DNA of 64,000 nt from Congregibacter brevis. GTDB lineage: Bacteria; Pseudomonadota; Gammaproteobacteria; Pseudomonadales; Halieaceae. Every line of letters starts with the position of its first letter. The stretch's first letter is position 1. Position numbers and translations under genes: made by a program. The stretch spans positions 1,612,001 through 1,676,000 of the forward strand of contig NZ_CP136865.1 of the NCBI RefSeq assembly GCF_045689245.1, read 5' to 3'. A model generated the notes under the pieces. The model had not been told where the DNA came from. It saw only the letters and a list, made by a program, of their open reading frames with translations, and did not search any database. Positions 16,922 to 26,466 of the stretch are shown one piece after another.

Positions 16922-17797
16922 GTGCTGCCAATCAAGCCGCTTTTCATACAGGAATCTAATCTCGGCCTAAGACTCTTTCTGGGTCTGGTACTGGTCGGTG
17001 CGTTGCTATTGGCCGATCTGCGCTACAGCGGTCTGGCGACCGTTCGCTCAGCGATCGATACCGCGCTCACGCCAATTTATCTCATCGCGGATATTCCCTC
17101 CGCGATCGGTGACTGGCAGGACAACACCATCCGGTCTCGTCAGCGTTTATTGGATGACAACGATCGATTACGAAGAGAAAATCTGGTGCTCCAAGGGCGC
17201 TCGCAACAACTAGCGTCTATGCAGGCTGACAACGCTCGGTTGCGCACGCTTTTAAACTCCACCGCTCTGTTGCGCGATGACGTGCTGGTCAGCGAGATCA
17301 TTGGTGTCTCTCCGGATCCCGTGCGTCATCAACTCGTCCTGGACAAGGGCGCCGAGGCGGAGGTCTACCCGGGACAGCCTCTCATTGATGCCCAGGGCCT
17401 CATGGGGCAGGTGGTCGAGGTGGGTTTGACAACATCTCGCGTGCTGCTGGTTACGGATCCCACGCACTCGGTGCCTGTGCAGGTGAATCGCAACGGAGTA
17501 CGTGCAGTGGCAGAAGGGGTGGGATCCCTGGATCAGCTGGCGGTGAATCATGTGACGGCGACGACCGATATTCTGGCGGGTGACTTGCTAGTCACTTCTG
17601 GGCTGGGAGGTCGGTTCCCCATCGGTTATCCGGTGGCCGTCGTGTCTGCAGTAGAGCGGAATCCCGGTGAAGCTTTTGCGCGCATTACCGCCACCCCTAC
17701 GGCGGCACTGGACCGTGCTCGCCACGTGCTACTGGTGTTTAGTCAGTTGCCGGATGTTGAGCCAGTGCTTGAATCCCGAGCTATATCGAGTGAGTGA
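16922..17797 (+). CDS. mreC: Rod shape-determining protein MreC
   Basis: MreC is a bitopic inner-membrane protein whose periplasmic domain activates the RodA-PBP2 elongation machinery. The sequence has one membrane segment (about residues 16-34), a periplasmic coiled coil (about 65-110, LLDDNDRLRRENLVLQ), then the beta-barrel domain with VSPDPVRHQLVLDKG and the late SGLGGRFPIGYPVA. The start is GTG at 16922, 31 bases after mreB, without a strong ribosome site. The length of 291 residues is normal. The stop lies inside the beginning of mreD. Confidence 0.94.
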   Translation: MLPIKPLFIQESNLGLRLFLGLVLVGALLLADLRYSGLATVRSAIDTALTPIYLIADIPSAIGDWQDNTIRSRQRLLDDNDRLRRENLVLQGRSQQLASMQADNARLRTLLNSTALLRDDVLVSEIIGVSPDPVRHQLVLDKGAEAEVYPGQPLIDAQGLMGQVVEVGLTTSRVLLVTDPTHSVPVQVNRNGVRAVAEGVGSLDQLAVNHVTATTDILAGDLLVTSGLGGRFPIGYPVAVVSAVERNPGEAFARITATPTAALDRARHVLLVFSQLPDVEPVLESRAISSE

Positions 17798-18275
17798 ACG
17801 GGTTACCGCCTACTGGGTGATTGTTGCGTCTCTGTTGTTCGCGGCGGTGCTGGCGGTGATTCCCCTCACTCGCAGTTTGCTCTGGTGGCGTCCCGAATGG
17901 ATTTTACTGGTATTGCTGTATTGGACCATCGCATTGCCCCATCGTGTTGGCCTGGTCACCGCTCTGGTTGTGGGTTTATTAGTCGACGTTATGGAAGGCG
18001 CCGTGCTGGGGCAAAACATGTTGTCCCTCGCAGTGGTAGTGACTCTGGCCCGTTTGATGTACCAGCGCCTGCGTGTCTTTACGCTTGTTCAGCAGGCGTC
18101 GGTAGTTTTCGTGTTTGTAGGACTCCATCAACTGGTGACGCAATGGTTGCAGGGACTCCAGGGCGGAGCTGCCCCGGGTTTCGGATTTCTCTTTCCCGCG
18201 TTGAGTACGGCATTACTTTGGCCCCTGTTGATGCCGGTCCTTCGCGAAGTGCGTCGTAGTTATAAGGTGAACTGA
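17790..18275 (+). CDS. mreD: Rod shape-determining protein MreD
   Basis: MreD is a small polytopic inner-membrane partner of MreC. The 161-residue product has about five hydrophobic helices and the family stretch PHRVGLVTALVVGLLVDVMEGAVLGQ. The frame is open back to 17667, but I place the start at the GTG at 17790, which overlaps the end of mreC by eight bases (GTGAGTGA) and gives a normal-length protein. The stop overlaps the ATG of maf (TGATG). Confidence 0.9.
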   Translation: MSERVTAYWVIVASLLFAAVLAVIPLTRSLLWWRPEWILLVLLYWTIALPHRVGLVTALVVGLLVDVMEGAVLGQNMLSLAVVVTLARLMYQRLRVFTLVQQASVVFVFVGLHQLVTQWLQGLQGGAAPGFGFLFPALSTALLWPLLMPVLREVRRSYKVN

Positions 18276-18871
18276 TGGGTACCTTGTCGCCGACATTGGT
18301 TTTGGGTTCGGCGAGTCCGCGTCGGGCCGAGCTCCTAAGGCAGCTTGGCGCGAATTTCACGATTCGATCGGCTGATATAGACGAGACACCGATTCACGAC
18401 GAACTGCCCAGAGACTACGTGCAGCGAATGGCGCGAGAAAAGTCCGAGGCTCTGGAATCCGGTAATGACACGGTGTTGCTCACCGCTGACACGACCGTTG
18501 TTCTCGACAACAAGAGTTTGGGTAAGCCCGCGGATTTTGCTGACGCGCAGACTATGCTCGAAGCGCTCAGTGGCCGAAGTCACGAAGTCTATACCGCCGT
18601 GTGTTTACGACAGGAAACACAGTGTAAGGCGGTTTTGGTTAGAACTCTCGTAGAGTTTGGGGAGTTGTCGGACCGTTTGATTAAAGACTACCTGGCGACG
18701 GATGAGCCCTGGGATAAGGCCGGCTCCTATGCGATTCAAGGGAAGGGCGGGAGTTTCGTGCGCCGCATCGACGGCAGTGTGAGTAATGTGATCGGTTTGC
18801 CCATGCTTGAGACCCGCGAATTGCTTATGCAGTTTGCGATTGCTCCTGTTTTGAAAGAGCCGGGAACATGA
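18275..18871 (+). CDS. Maf/YhdE-type nucleoside triphosphate pyrophosphatase
   Basis: Maf proteins hydrolyse non-canonical or surplus nucleoside triphosphates; the YhdE branch acts on dTTP, UTP and related nucleotides. The 198-residue product has the signature LGSASPRRAELL, the VLTADTTVV core, GKPADFADA, and the SYAIQGKGGSFV motif with a conserved Lys. The linkage mreD-maf-rng matches the enterobacterial yhdE position, which supports the YhdE-type assignment. The start codon overlaps the mreD stop, and the stop overlaps the rng start (ATGA). Confidence 0.9.
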   Translation: MGTLSPTLVLGSASPRRAELLRQLGANFTIRSADIDETPIHDELPRDYVQRMAREKSEALESGNDTVLLTADTTVVLDNKSLGKPADFADAQTMLEALSGRSHEVYTAVCLRQETQCKAVLVRTLVEFGELSDRLIKDYLATDEPWDKAGSYAIQGKGGSFVRRIDGSVSNVIGLPMLETRELLMQFAIAPVLKEPGT

Positions 18872-20322
18872 ACGAGGAAATACTCGTCAATGCCACGCCC
18901 ATGGAAGCGCGCGTTGCCGTTGTTGAGAATGGCGCTACCCAGGATATCTACATCGAGCGGCAATCGAGTCGCGGTACGGTGGGAAACATCTACGCGGGTC
19001 GCGTGGCAAGAGTTTTGCCCGGAATGCAGGCTGCTTTTGTAGATTTTGGATTTGAGCGTAGCGGGTTTCTTCACCTGAACGATGTACTGGGATCCAATGC
19101 GGCAGCGGAAGAGCGCATTGCTGATCACCTGCGAGAAGGACAGGTGATTACGGTACAGGTAGTCAAGGACCCGATCAGCAATAAGGGCGCCCGCCTGACC
19201 AGCCAGCTTTCGGTGTCTACACGTTACCTTGTCTACATGCCGCAAAGTGATCATGTGGGTGTGTCGCAACGAATTGACGACCCGGAAGAGCGCACCCGTT
19301 TACAGGAAGTACTTGCCTCCGCGCTTAGCGATGAGTCCATGGAGGAGGGTGGCTACATACTGCGGACCGCCGCGGAGGGTGCTGGAGACAGCGAGATTCG
19401 CGCGGATCTGAGGTTCCTTCAGCGCTTATGGGCTGTGGTTTCGCGCCGTGCGTTTGAAGCCAGGGGTCCTGAATTGCTCTATGAGGATCTGCCGCTGCAG
19501 CTGCGCGCAGTTCGCGATCTTGCGCGGTCGAGCGTTCAGCGCATTCTTGTGGACAGCCAGGATAACTACGCTTTGCTTAATGATTTCTGTCTTAAGTACA
19601 TGCCAGAGGTGGCGAATCTGGTAGAGCTGTATGAGGGAGAACGACCGATCTTCGATCTCCACAGCGTAGAAGACGATATACAGCGCGCTTTGGCGCGTGT
19701 CGTTCCTCTTAAGAGCGGCGGATATCTGGTGATTGATCAAACCGAGGCGATGACGACTATCGATGTGAACACCGGCTCTTTTGTAGGGCGGCGCAATCAG
19801 GAGGAGACCTTATTCAAGACCAATCTTGAGGCAGCTACGGTCCTCGCCAGGCAGCTACGCCTTCGTAATCTTGGGGGGATCGTCATTGTCGATTTCATTG
19901 ATATGCACGATGCGGAGCACCGCCGGCAAGTGCACCGTGCGCTAGAGAAAGCGATGGCGAGGGACCCAGCGCGAAACAAAATTACTGGTGTATCTGAGCT
20001 CGGTTTGATTGAGATGACTCGTAAGCGCACGCGCGAAAGTTTGGAACGGGTCCTCTGCGAAGATTGTCCAAGTTGTAACGGCAGGGGCGTACTCAAGTCC
20101 GCTGAAACGGTTTGTTATGAAATACTACGAGAGATTATGCGCGATGCGCGAGCTTACGAGACCGGTGGCCTGATGGTCTTGGCTTCACAGACTGTTGTTG
20201 AACGGCTGTTGGATGAGGAGTCCGCGAACGTTGGGGATCTGGAGTCATTTATAAAACGCAGTATCAGCTTTCGCGCGGAGCCCGACTACACTCAGGAGCA
20301 GTTCGACATTGTGTTGCTCTAG
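18868..20322 (+). CDS. rng: Ribonuclease G
   Basis: RNase G is an endoribonuclease of the RNase E/G family that matures the 5' end of 16S rRNA and degrades some mRNAs. The 484-residue product has the family start (EILVNATPMEARVAVVE), the S1 domain (NIYAGRVARVLPGMQAAFVDFG), the catalytic DNase I-like part (TTIDVNTGSFVG; IVIVDFIDM, with the metal-binding Asp residues) and the zinc-link CPSC (residues ~406-409). It lacks the long C-terminal scaffold of RNase E. The ATGA overlap with maf indicates coupling. Confidence 0.96.
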   Translation: MNEEILVNATPMEARVAVVENGATQDIYIERQSSRGTVGNIYAGRVARVLPGMQAAFVDFGFERSGFLHLNDVLGSNAAAEERIADHLREGQVITVQVVKDPISNKGARLTSQLSVSTRYLVYMPQSDHVGVSQRIDDPEERTRLQEVLASALSDESMEEGGYILRTAAEGAGDSEIRADLRFLQRLWAVVSRRAFEARGPELLYEDLPLQLRAVRDLARSSVQRILVDSQDNYALLNDFCLKYMPEVANLVELYEGERPIFDLHSVEDDIQRALARVVPLKSGGYLVIDQTEAMTTIDVNTGSFVGRRNQEETLFKTNLEAATVLARQLRLRNLGGIVIVDFIDMHDAEHRRQVHRALEKAMARDPARNKITGVSELGLIEMTRKRTRESLERVLCEDCPSCNGRGVLKSAETVCYEILREIMRDARAYETGGLMVLASQTVVERLLDEESANVGDLESFIKRSISFRAEPDYTQEQFDIVLL

Positions 20323-20346
20323 GAAAACAATAGAAGCGGGTCGTAG

Positions 20347-23300
20347 ATGATGAACGACCCCCACCACGACGAAAGCCTGCCCCTCCGGGGCTTTCACGCT
20401 CTGGCGCCTTGGGCGTGGCGTTTGCTTGTTGTTCTTGTGGTGCTTCTGGCTATGTATGTGGCGGCTGGACGATTTCTCATGCAGCAGATGCCGGCGCTTC
20501 GCGATCCTGTGCTCACGCAGATCAACAAGCAGCTTCCGTTTAACGTCACCGTCGGAAGCCTTTCGGGCGGCTGGGATGCTTTTAGCCCGGAGTTGAGTTT
20601 TACCCAGTTGCGTATTACCCAAGACGATGAGCAGACGCCCCCCATTCTCATAGGACAGGGGTCTTTGCGGCTTGATGTACCCGGTAGTCTTCTTGCGGGT
20701 AGCCTTCAGTTATCTCGCATGGACGTTGCCGGTCTTGCAGTGGACGCGCGGCTTACGGCAGATGGTGCAATTGAGATCGTGGGTTTTGCTTCGGGCGGCG
20801 GTGGTGCCCTTAAAGGCTGGCTGGAGGACTTTCTTCCCACTGTCGAGCGCGTTGCTCTATCTGAAAACGCGCTGACGCTGGAAACCCCCAATGGTCGTGT
20901 CGGCCTCACCGTTGACGTGCTACTGGAACGAGAAGGCAATGCTCGCCGCCTCCACGGCATGATCGAGGGAGACAGCATCAGTCTTGAGGTCAATGCGGAG
21001 GGTGTTGGAAACCCACTGCGACCACTTTCCTGGACGGGTGATGTCTACGTCGATGCCAACAGCAGTGATCTCGCTGCACTGAGTGATATCTGGAGCAGCC
21101 TGGATTTGCCTTTCCGCCTTGCGGGATCGGCGAGCGCGCAATTTTGGTTGAGTCGCGCCGAAGGAGACTCCACAGCAAAGATGCGTTGGGATGGCGCCGA
21201 CCTTCAATTGGATGAACCCGATGGGGCTTGGTCTTTGCCCTTGGACGCGCTGTCCTTTGAGGCGGCGTTAGAGCAGCGCGCGCGTCACTGGAGTCTACTG
21301 ACAGAAGACTTTCACATTGAACGAGCGGAGCAGTCTTTGAACTTGGATCGCGCGCAGTTCGACTGGTGGGGTCAGGCAATGCGTATTCGAGCCAGCGACC
21401 TGGGTTTGTCTGCGCTGCCAACACTACTTGCCGCAGCGCCTGGCTTGCCTCAGGGTTTTCGCGACGTTTTGCCGACTCTGGCGCCATCGGGAACTCTAAG
21501 TGTTGTCGAGCTGCGTTTAGACGATCTTTCGGACCCGGCAAATAGCTGGCAGCTGCGGAGTATCGTTGAAGACCTCAGTGTTGATAGCTGGCGAAACACA
21601 CCGGCACTTACGGGTGTCACCGGCTACCTTGAGTTAGCTCCGGGGAACGGGCAGTTAAAGCTGGATGCCACGGACTTCAGCATGCACTACCCCTCGGTGT
21701 ATCGGGAACCTCTGCGATACACCGATGCTCTTGGCGATGTTTACCTAAAGTGGGACGGCTCCGGCCTGCGAATTGACAGCGGACTTATGCGTCTGGCTGG
21801 CGAAGAGGGTCGGGCGAATGGACTGTTTGCCGTTGATATACCCTTCAGCGAACGGGTAACGGGAGTGGAGCTCGAGCTGCTCATCGGTCTTCGGAATTCC
21901 CAAGTACAGGAGCGAGCCAAATATCTGCCGTTTACTTTGCCTGGGCCGCTTCTGGGTTGGTTGGACCGAAGTATCGTAGCGGGAAGTGTGGAGCGCGCCG
22001 GCTTCGTTTGGCGAGGGAGCACGCGTCGTCGCAATGTCCCTCATATGACCGTGCAATTGTTTTTGGATACTAGCGAAGCCACCCTGATTTACGACCCCTC
22101 TTGGCCAACGCTAACCGAGGTCACCGGTACTATCTGGGTTGATGATGGCCGAACCTGGGGACGTATACCTACGGCGAAAAGTGAAGGCGCTGAGGTTTCT
22201 GATCTTATGGTGCGCGTTTTGCCGCAGTCGCCCGGCGCTTTGCTGGATGTCGCGGGCCGTATTATCGGGCCAGCCAGTGCCGCTCATGTGTTGCTCAGCA
22301 ATTCACCACTTCGCGATGTCACAAACGGCGTATTCGCGGACTGGGGCTTCAGCGGCTCAGTTGATGGCGATTTGGCTCTGACTTTACCGATCGGTGACGG
22401 GTCTAAGCTTCCCGAGGTTGATCTCAGCCTGGAGCTCACGGGCGCTTCCGCAGATATCAATCAGCTCAGTCTCACCGTTGATCAAGTTCATGGAACGCTT
22501 CGCTACCGAACGGGGGAAGGCTTTGCGGGCAGCGAGCTCCGTGGCGACCTTCTTGGGGGGAGTGTGGCTCTGAGCGCGGCGGAAGGCATCGAGCGTGTGG
22601 TCGATGTTGGGAGCGGAGGTGATCCTACGTTGTCGAAAGGAATGGATCTGTCGCTTGCCGGTGAAATCGACACAGGATCAGTGTCGCGGTGGCTGGACCA
22701 ACCCTTGCTGGGTTTTGCTTCGGGGATGACGCCGTTTTCGGCGGAGCTTTTGTTGAGTGACAAATCTGACCCCCGATTCCATCTACGGTCTGAGTTGCTG
22801 GGGGTGACCATCGATGCTCCCAGACCCTTTGGAAAACTGTCGGACCAGGCGCTCCCGCTAGCAATGGCCATCCCCCTCAAACCCGACCCTGTGATGTCGC
22901 TGAATCTGGGCGAGCGATTAGCTATGGAGCTGGTATTTGCCCAGGATAGCCTTCGCCAGTTGGTAGCGATGGTAGGCGGCGCTCCCGTGGATTTAGATAA
23001 CTGTGAGCAGCGTTTCTGTCTCAGCGGCACCGTGTCGTCTCTGGATATCACCCAGTGGAGCGAGTTTTACAATCACTACAGTCGTTATATTGACGAATCG
23101 CAGCGAGGAAACTCTCAGGAGTCAGTAGCAGAAGACAGCGCGTTGGAGGTAACGACTGCTATTACCGTCAATGATGCGAGCGTAAATACAGATACCCCTC
23201 TGAGTTATCAAATCGATTCACTGGAGATAGGTGAGCTTAGTCTCGGGAGCCGCGGCTTTGGTCGCTCGCGCGTGGATCTCTGGGGCGTGGAAAACTTGTG

Positions 23301-24336
23301 GCAGGGTGCCATTGAATCTGACTCCGTGCAGGGTAGCCTGACCCGAGAGAATGATGAGTTGCTCCTGCTGCTGGAGCACCTCGACATGGGTAGTTTCGGC
23401 GAAGGTGATCCTCTAACGCTTGCGCAAGTGCGGGCGACTGTGCCGAGTATGCGCGTCGACATACTAGAGCTTCGAAGTGAGGAACGTGTTTTCGGCGGCG
23501 TGGGCTTTGATTTAAACACCGAGCATTCCGATGGCTCGCTCTACGCCACGGGTATCGAGGGCGATCTTTGGGGTATGCAGCTCGATGATCCTCAGCCCGG
23601 TATGTTGCGTTGGTATGAAGTGGGTGGCGAAGAGGGTGGCGAAGAGGGAAGCGACGAGTTTACGGCTTTGGAGGTCGACGCGGTCTACACAGATCTCGGC
23701 GCGGTGATGACGGCCGCAGGCTTTGCTCCAACCTTGGAAACCGAAGCGGGCTCCATGTCTCTGCGCCTTCGCTGGCCGGGTCCACCTACCTCCTATGGCG
23801 TGATCGCCGCACAGGGCTCGGTGGCCCTTGAGGCGCGAAATGGACGGCTCTTGGAATCCGGGCCAGGTGCCCTGTCTATGATCAGCTTTCTTAACTTTGC
23901 AGAAATACTGCGGGGGCTTAGCCTGAGTCACATGTTTGAGTCCGGCATTCCCTTTGTGACGGCGAGTACCCAGCTCTATCTGCGGCAAGGAACGCTGGAG
24001 GTGGCAGATTTGCAGATCGATGGCGCTGCCAGCGCTTTTGCGTTCACGGGCGTTAGCGATTTGGAGCTGGGGAGTATTAATGGCGAATTACTGGTGACAT
24101 TGCCCGTGGCGAACAATCTGCCTTGGGTGGCCGCGCTTGCCGCGGGCCCGGCCGTCGCTGCGGGGGTGTTCGTTGTAAGTAAGGTTTTTGAAAAGCAGGT
24201 GAACCGGATGTCCTCGGCGGTCTACGAGGTATCCGGTCCTATTGAAACGCCAGCGGTTAACTTTAGCCGTCTTTTTGACGACAAAATCACTCCGCGGAAT
24301 GAAGCTCCCGAAGATAGCGAAAAAGGCGTCGACTAG
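20347..24336 (+). CDS. yhdP: YhdP-like AsmA-family envelope protein
   Basis: This is a very large protein (1329 residues) with one N-terminal membrane anchor (about residues 18-38) and a long, beta-rich periplasmic part containing the DUF3971 and AsmA-like C-terminal regions. YhdP-type proteins are thought to bridge the inner and outer membranes and help phospholipid transport to the outer membrane. Features include PFNVTVGSLSGGWDAFSPEL near the N-terminus and FLNFAEILRGLSLSHMF near the C-terminus, a typical conserved region. It follows rng after 24 bases, as in enterobacteria. The last 50 bases overlap the end of the convergent darP gene. A 12-base duplication at 23623-23646 adds a GGEE repeat. 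The usual downstream tldD is absent. Confidence 0.88.
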   Translation: MMNDPHHDESLPLRGFHALAPWAWRLLVVLVVLLAMYVAAGRFLMQQMPALRDPVLTQINKQLPFNVTVGSLSGGWDAFSPELSFTQLRITQDDEQTPPILIGQGSLRLDVPGSLLAGSLQLSRMDVAGLAVDARLTADGAIEIVGFASGGGGALKGWLEDFLPTVERVALSENALTLETPNGRVGLTVDVLLEREGNARRLHGMIEGDSISLEVNAEGVGNPLRPLSWTGDVYVDANSSDLAALSDIWSSLDLPFRLAGSASAQFWLSRAEGDSTAKMRWDGADLQLDEPDGAWSLPLDALSFEAALEQRARHWSLLTEDFHIERAEQSLNLDRAQFDWWGQAMRIRASDLGLSALPTLLAAAPGLPQGFRDVLPTLAPSGTLSVVELRLDDLSDPANSWQLRSIVEDLSVDSWRNTPALTGVTGYLELAPGNGQLKLDATDFSMHYPSVYREPLRYTDALGDVYLKWDGSGLRIDSGLMRLAGEEGRANGLFAVDIPFSERVTGVELELLIGLRNSQVQERAKYLPFTLPGPLLGWLDRSIVAGSVERAGFVWRGSTRRRNVPHMTVQLFLDTSEATLIYDPSWPTLTEVTGTIWVDDGRTWGRIPTAKSEGAEVSDLMVRVLPQSPGALLDVAGRIIGPASAAHVLLSNSPLRDVTNGVFADWGFSGSVDGDLALTLPIGDGSKLPEVDLSLELTGASADINQLSLTVDQVHGTLRYRTGEGFAGSELRGDLLGGSVALSAAEGIERVVDVGSGGDPTLSKGMDLSLAGEIDTGSVSRWLDQPLLGFASGMTPFSAELLLSDKSDPRFHLRSELLGVTIDAPRPFGKLSDQALPLAMAIPLKPDPVMSLNLGERLAMELVFAQDSLRQLVAMVGGAPVDLDNCEQRFCLSGTVSSLDITQWSEFYNHYSRYIDESQRGNSQESVAEDSALEVTTAITVNDASVNTDTPLSYQIDSLEIGELSLGSRGFGRSRVDLWGVENLWQGAIESDSVQGSLTRENDELLLLLEHLDMGSFGEGDPLTLAQVRATVPSMRVDILELRSEERVFGGVGFDLNTEHSDGSLYATGIEGDLWGMQLDDPQPGMLRWYEVGGEEGGEEGSDEFTALEVDAVYTDLGAVMTAAGFAPTLETEAGSMSLRLRWPGPPTSYGVIAAQGSVALEARNGRLLESGPGALSMISFLNFAEILRGLSLSHMFESGIPFVTASTQLYLRQGTLEVADLQIDGAASAFAFTGVSDLELGSINGELLVTLPVANNLPWVAALAAGPAVAAGVFVVSKVFEKQVNRMSSAVYEVSGPIETPAVNFSRLFDDKITPRNEAPEDSEKGVD

Positions 24337-24847
24337 CCGCTGGCGGCTTTTCTGCCGCTGCTTCCCGTTGAGCATCACGAATAAGCTGTCGAAGCTGTTG
24401 TCGGTCGGCGTCCGGGTATTTCTCGAGGACTTGCCCCAACGCTTTGTCGCCATCGCGAACCAAACTGTCTCTCAATACTTCCAGATCCTGAAAGGCACGA
24501 GTTTCCTGCAGTCGCGATTGATAAAGGGCGTCGAGGGCTTTCTGTAGCGGCTCGGGATCGATGCGTCTCATAAGCTTGCCAATGTACTGGCGATGACGCC
24601 GCAGAGCGCTGTGATGTTTGATGCGTGATGTCTCTTCAATAGCAGCTAGTAAATCTTCGTCATTGATCGGAATTCTGCTAAGTTCCTTAGGGCTTAGCGC
24701 ACACAAAGCTTCCCCCAGTTCTTGGCGAGCTGTCATCTCTCGTTTACGTGCTGACTTGCTCGGTCCTTCTTCGAACTCCAGTTCCGAATCCAGCTCTTCA
24801 TCGCCAATTGCGAGTGGCTTCTTCTTACCTCGTTGGGGTTTAGGCAT
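24287..24847 (-). CDS. darP: Dual-action ribosomal maturation protein DarP (YjgA)
   Basis: DarP (UPF0307/DUF615) binds pre-50S particles and promotes late maturation of the large ribosomal subunit. The sequence has a basic N-terminus with PKPQRGKKK, an acidic patch, then the family core SKSARKREMTARQELGEAL and RRHRQYIGKLMRRID, and a basic C-terminus with RRLFRYLREL. The start ATG at 24847 lies inside the last bases of mgtE (8-base overlap); the open frame extends seven codons upstream. Its 3' end overlaps yhdP by 50 bases, tail to tail. In many genomes darP neighbours pmbA/tldD, neither of which is present here. Confidence 0.88.
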   Translation of the reverse strand: MPKPQRGKKKPLAIGDEELDSELEFEEGPSKSARKREMTARQELGEALCALSPKELSRIPINDEDLLAAIEETSRIKHHSALRRHRQYIGKLMRRIDPEPLQKALDALYQSRLQETRAFQDLEVLRDSLVRDGDKALGQVLEKYPDADRQQLRQLIRDAQREAAAEKPPAASRRLFRYLRELHSAE

Positions 24848-26192
24848 AGAACACCGTCGCCAGTCCAAGAAACGACATAAATCCCACCACGTCCGTTACG
24901 GTTGTTAAAACAACCCCGCCAGCCAGGGCGGGGTCTATCTTCATGCGCTGAAGCATCAGCGGTAAAACGGCCCCGGTTGCTCCTGCGGTGACCAGGTTGA
25001 TGACAATGGCCAGAGCGATAACAAGCCCCAGCGTCGTGTCTTGAAACCACAGTGAAGCGGCTACAGCAACGACCAGAGCCCACAAAACTCCATTTAGCGC
25101 CGCCGATGCTAACTCACGACTGACGAGCCAGCGCGCGTTACTGCGGTTAACTTGCCCCACAGCGAGGGAACGCACCAGTACTGTGAGCGTCTGGGTGCCG
25201 GCGATACCCCCCATGGAGGCAACGATCGGCATAAGCACCGCAAGAGCGACTACTTTTTCGATGGTGTCCTGAAACAGATTAATCACAGAAGCAGCGATAA
25301 AAGCTGTTAGTAGGTTGATGCCCAGCCACAGCGCACGACGTCGTGCGGTTTTAACGGCTGGGGCAAATGTGTCGTCGTCTTCGTCCAGGCCCGCCATTGA
25401 CATCAGGGAGTGATCACCATCATCGCGGATGACGTCGACGATGTCGTCGATAGTGATTCGACCGACTACTACGCCATCATCATCTACCACGGGCGCCGAC
25501 ACCCAGTCATTGCGCTCAAAGAGGCGCGCGACGTCACTGTCTGGCATATCGGTATTGATGGGCTTGCGCTTGGTCAACATGAGTTCACGCACGGAGCTAC
25601 CGGGGTCAGAAACTAACAGCGTGCGAACTGGGAGTAGCCCTACATAGTGATCATCGCGACTTACCACGATGAGCGTGTCGGTCATTTCTGGTATTTCTTC
25701 GTGACGCCTTAGAAAGCGCAGCACCACATCTAAGGTCACATCGGCTCTAATAGAAATGGTGTCCGTGTTCATGAGGCCACCGGCGGTGTCCTCGTCGTAG
25801 ACCATCACGCGTTCGAGACGGGATCGGTCCTGCTCATCCATCTCGTCCAGCACTTGCTGGGTGAAAGCCTCGGGTAGCTGCTGAAGAATATCCGCGACGT
25901 CGTCGTCATCGAGCTCTTCAGTAATCTGAGCGACCTGATCGGGCCCCATGGTTTGGAGGAAGTCGAGCTTTAGCTCCTCTCCAAGTTCGTTGAGAACCTC
26001 TGCTTCCTGGGAGCCTTCCAGTAGCTGCCAAAGGACATGACGGTAGCGTGGGGGGGAAGACTCGAGAATGTGGGCGACTTCCCCGGGTTCCATAACACGG
26101 ATACGCCGACGAACATCGACCAAAGTCCCGCTTTCCAGAGCTCGGGAAACGCTATCTCTAGAGCGTTTCTGATCTTCCTGAAGTGTGTTCAT
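24840..26192 (-). CDS. mgtE: Magnesium transporter MgtE
   Basis: MgtE is a homodimeric Mg2+ channel gated by cytosolic Mg2+. The 450-residue protein shows the superhelical N-domain (about residues 30-130, acidic, TEELDDDDVADILQQLP), a tandem CBS pair (about 135-255, AGGLMNTD and SAPVVDDDGVVVGRITIDD), then five membrane helices. The channel signature KIDPALAGGVVLTT lies near residue 418. The ATG overlaps the stop of the HPr gene (ATGA). Placement right after rapZ and HPr matches Pseudomonas-type genomes. Confidence 0.95.
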   Translation of the reverse strand: MNTLQEDQKRSRDSVSRALESGTLVDVRRRIRVMEPGEVAHILESSPPRYRHVLWQLLEGSQEAEVLNELGEELKLDFLQTMGPDQVAQITEELDDDDVADILQQLPEAFTQQVLDEMDEQDRSRLERVMVYDEDTAGGLMNTDTISIRADVTLDVVLRFLRRHEEIPEMTDTLIVVSRDDHYVGLLPVRTLLVSDPGSSVRELMLTKRKPINTDMPDSDVARLFERNDWVSAPVVDDDGVVVGRITIDDIVDVIRDDGDHSLMSMAGLDEDDDTFAPAVKTARRRALWLGINLLTAFIAASVINLFQDTIEKVVALAVLMPIVASMGGIAGTQTLTVLVRSLAVGQVNRSNARWLVSRELASAALNGVLWALVVAVAASLWFQDTTLGLVIALAIVINLVTAGATGAVLPLMLQRMKIDPALAGGVVLTTVTDVVGFMSFLGLATVFYA

Positions 26193-26458
26193 TCGCCTTC
26201 GCCAAAGAAGTCATTGACCAAGTCGTGAATAGCCTCCGTCGCCTCGGCTTCGTCACGGCCATCTGCTCGAAGCGTTAATGTGCTGCCCTGTCCGGCGGCT
26301 AACATCATGACTGACATGATGCTCTTGCCATCAACCCATTGCTCGTCTTTACCTACCTCTATTTTGCTGCCAAAACGGCTCGCGCAACTCACAAACTTGG
26401 AGGCAGCTCGGGCGTGCAAGCCAAGTTTGTTGATGATTTTGAGTTCGCTTTCAATCAC
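26189..26458 (-). CDS. ptsO: Nitrogen-PTS phosphocarrier HPr (NPr)
   Basis: NPr passes phosphate from EI-Ntr to EIIA-Ntr (ptsN) in the regulatory nitrogen phosphotransferase system. With the GTG at 26458 as start, the protein has 89 residues and canonical HPr numbering: the phospho-accepting His is residue 15 (GLHARAASKF) and the regulatory-site Ser is residue 46 (DGKSIMSVMML). That agreement decides the start; the frame is open 38 codons further upstream but those overlap rapZ. It begins nine bases after the rapZ stop and overlaps mgtE by ATGA. Confidence 0.93.
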   Translation of the reverse strand: MIESELKIINKLGLHARAASKFVSCASRFGSKIEVGKDEQWVDGKSIMSVMMLAAGQGSTLTLRADGRDEAEATEAIHDLVNDFFGEGE

Positions 26459-26466
26459 GTTGATGC

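Noticed and set aside
20990..21541. 183-codon frame antisense inside yhdP
   Set aside because: Pro/Arg-rich composition typical of reverse-strand shadows in GC-rich genes.
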